Shown: positions 6,776 through 7,623 of the stretch, in pieces
Numbering within the stretch: position 1 is the first letter of the stretch
How the letters are laid out: each line of letters begins with the position of its first letter
From: Deltaproteobacteria bacterium
Lineage (GTDB): Bacteria; Desulfobacterota; DSM-4660; Desulfatiglandales; Desulfatiglandaceae
Reading direction: 5' to 3'
Length of the DNA stretch: 7,623 bases
NCBI GenBank assembly: GCA_003646995.1
Contig: QMLZ01000132.1
Span: 1 to 7,623, forward strand
Notes under the pieces: generated by a model
Told to the model about the DNA's origin: nothing
The model's database searches: none
Seen by the model: the letters and a program-made list of their open reading frames with translations, nothing else
Program-made: the position numbers and the translations under genes

Positions 6776-7623
6776 ATGAAAATCGGGATTCCAAAAGAAA
6801 TCAAGGAGGCCGAGAGACGCGTCGGAGCTACACCAGCCGGTGTAAAGGCTTTCATTGACCATGGACACCAAGTGTTCGTGGAAAGGGGTGCAGGTATCGG
6901 CTCGGGTTTCAAAGATGAGGAATACATCAAGGCAGGTGCCAACATCCTTGATAGGCCGGAGGATGTGTGGGCGGAAGCCGACATGGTGATGAAGGTAAAG
7001 GAACCCATCGGCCCTGAATTTGACAGAATGAAACCCGGGCAGATATTGTTCACTTACCTGCACTTGGCAGCTGACAAGGAGCTAACAGAGAAATTGCTGG
7101 AACGTAAGATCGTCGGGGTTGCGTACGAGACCGTCCAACTTGATGACGGCTCCTTGCCGCTGCTGTCGCCAATGAGTGAGGTTGCAGGTCGCCTGTCTGT
7201 TCAGATGGGGGCTTACAGCCTGGAGGCAAAAAATGGAGGTATGGGGATTTTACTGTCAGGCGTATCAGGTGTTCGCCCCGCACGTATCACCATCATCGGG
7301 GGTGGAGTAGCGGGGTTTTCGGCTGCCATGGTGGCGGTAGGCATAGGGGCCAGGGTGTCAATCCTTGACAAGAACCCTCTCAGGCTGCGGTATTTAGAAG
7401 ATATTACGGATTCGAGGTTGGTTACAATCATGTCCAACCCTGCAAACATTGAGGAAGAATGCATAAATAGTCATCTTGTTATTGGGTCAGTGCTGATACC
7501 TGGTGCCAGGGCTCCCAAGCTTATTTCAAGAGACCTAGTGCGGCGAATGATGCCCGGATCAGCCATCGTGGATATCTCTATTGACCAAGGGGGCTGCTGC
7601 GAGACATCACACCCTACTACCCA
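6776..7623 (+). CDS. ald: Alanine dehydrogenase, N-terminal three quarters (3' end outside window)
   Basis: An open frame from ATG 6776 (ribosome site GAGGAGGG at 6761-6768) runs to the window end, giving 282 codons of an enzyme usually about 360-375 aa. It catalyses NAD-dependent L-alanine = pyruvate + ammonia in the cytoplasm. The N terminus M-K-I-G-I-P-K-E-I-K is typical. Key residues fall at the positions numbered in characterised Ald enzymes: R15 and K75 (M-V-M-K-V-K-E-P, pyruvate binding), H96 (T-Y-L-H-L-A-A-D, catalytic), the I-I-G-G-G-V-A-G NAD loop at 173-180, D198 (I-L-D-K, NAD ribose) and D270 (V-D-I-S-I-D-Q-G-G-C, catalytic). The T-S-H-P-T-T motif closes the visible part. Lysine-2-oxoglutarate/saccharopine dehydrogenases and the PntA transhydrogenase subunit share the fold, but the H96/D270 pair and motifs fit Ald. 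It is likely cotranscribed with the FmdE-family gene. Confidence 0.95.
   Translation, partial: MKIGIPKEIKEAERRVGATPAGVKAFIDHGHQVFVERGAGIGSGFKDEEYIKAGANILDRPEDVWAEADMVMKVKEPIGPEFDRMKPGQILFTYLHLAADKELTEKLLERKIVGVAYETVQLDDGSLPLLSPMSEVAGRLSVQMGAYSLEAKNGGMGILLSGVSGVRPARITIIGGGVAGFSAAMVAVGIGARVSILDKNPLRLRYLEDITDSRLVTIMSNPANIEEECINSHLVIGSVLIPGARAPKLISRDLVRRMMPGSAIVDISIDQGGCCETSHPTT

Noticed and set aside
6605..7063. Two overlapping - strand open frames (141 and 152 codons) across the fmdE-like / ald junction
   Set aside because: Both run antisense to clear coding sequence of the FmdE-family protein and alanine dehydrogenase and show no family motifs or ribosome sites.

Overview
The window is an ordinary-looking stretch of bacterial chromosome, gene-dense, of mid GC content, and cut inside a gene at both ends. 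The gene set suggests an anaerobic bacterium, most likely of the deltaproteobacterial / Desulfobacterota type. It pairs DapB with LL-diaminopimelate aminotransferase (DapL), carries an FmdE-family protein, and has the DUF4124 plus lytic-transglycosylase and PP0621-type small proteins common in proteobacteria. This placement is inference from gene content, not from a phylogenetic marker.

Positions 1-4240 (+ strand) hold a tightly packed run: the 3' end of dapB, dapL (4-nt overlap), folK, a small membrane-anchored PP0621-like protein (3-nt gap), a TalC/FSA-type transaldolase, a periplasmic DUF4124-SLT lytic transglycosylase (1-nt overlap with the transaldolase stop), then pgsA after a G-rich leader of about 107 nt. 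The likely roles are lysine/meso-diaminopimelate synthesis for peptidoglycan, folate synthesis, pentose-phosphate sugar shuffling, wall turnover and phosphatidylglycerol synthesis. In outline this is an envelope and biosynthesis housekeeping cluster.

Positions 4241-4520 hold a recognisable promoter (TTGACA / TAAAAT), tRNA-Gly(GCC), tRNA-Cys(GCA) and a 12-bp perfect-stem terminator. The order pgsA - tRNA-Gly - tRNA-Cys is the same as E. coli pgsA-glyW-cysT.

Positions 4564-6013 (- strand) hold hslO (Hsp33, redox chaperone with its CxC/CxxC zinc centre) and, downstream of it, an unrecognised 144-aa protein with a CxC-X23-CPxC putative metal site. The two - strand genes converge on the tRNA terminator.

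Positions 6014-6192 are a divergent intergenic region with a 10-bp direct repeat spaced exactly 50 bp apart plus an inverted copy of its core. It is followed on the + strand by an FmdE-family protein with a C-terminal zinc ribbon and by alanine dehydrogenase (ald), which runs off the window end.

I see no mobile element, CRISPR array, phage or defence module. Nothing here clearly amounts to an undescribed system. The best leads are the repeat array upstream of the FmdE gene, the FmdE-ald pair, the unknown zinc-ribbon-like protein beside Hsp33, and the active-site residues that predict transaldolase rather than fructose-6-phosphate aldolase activity.
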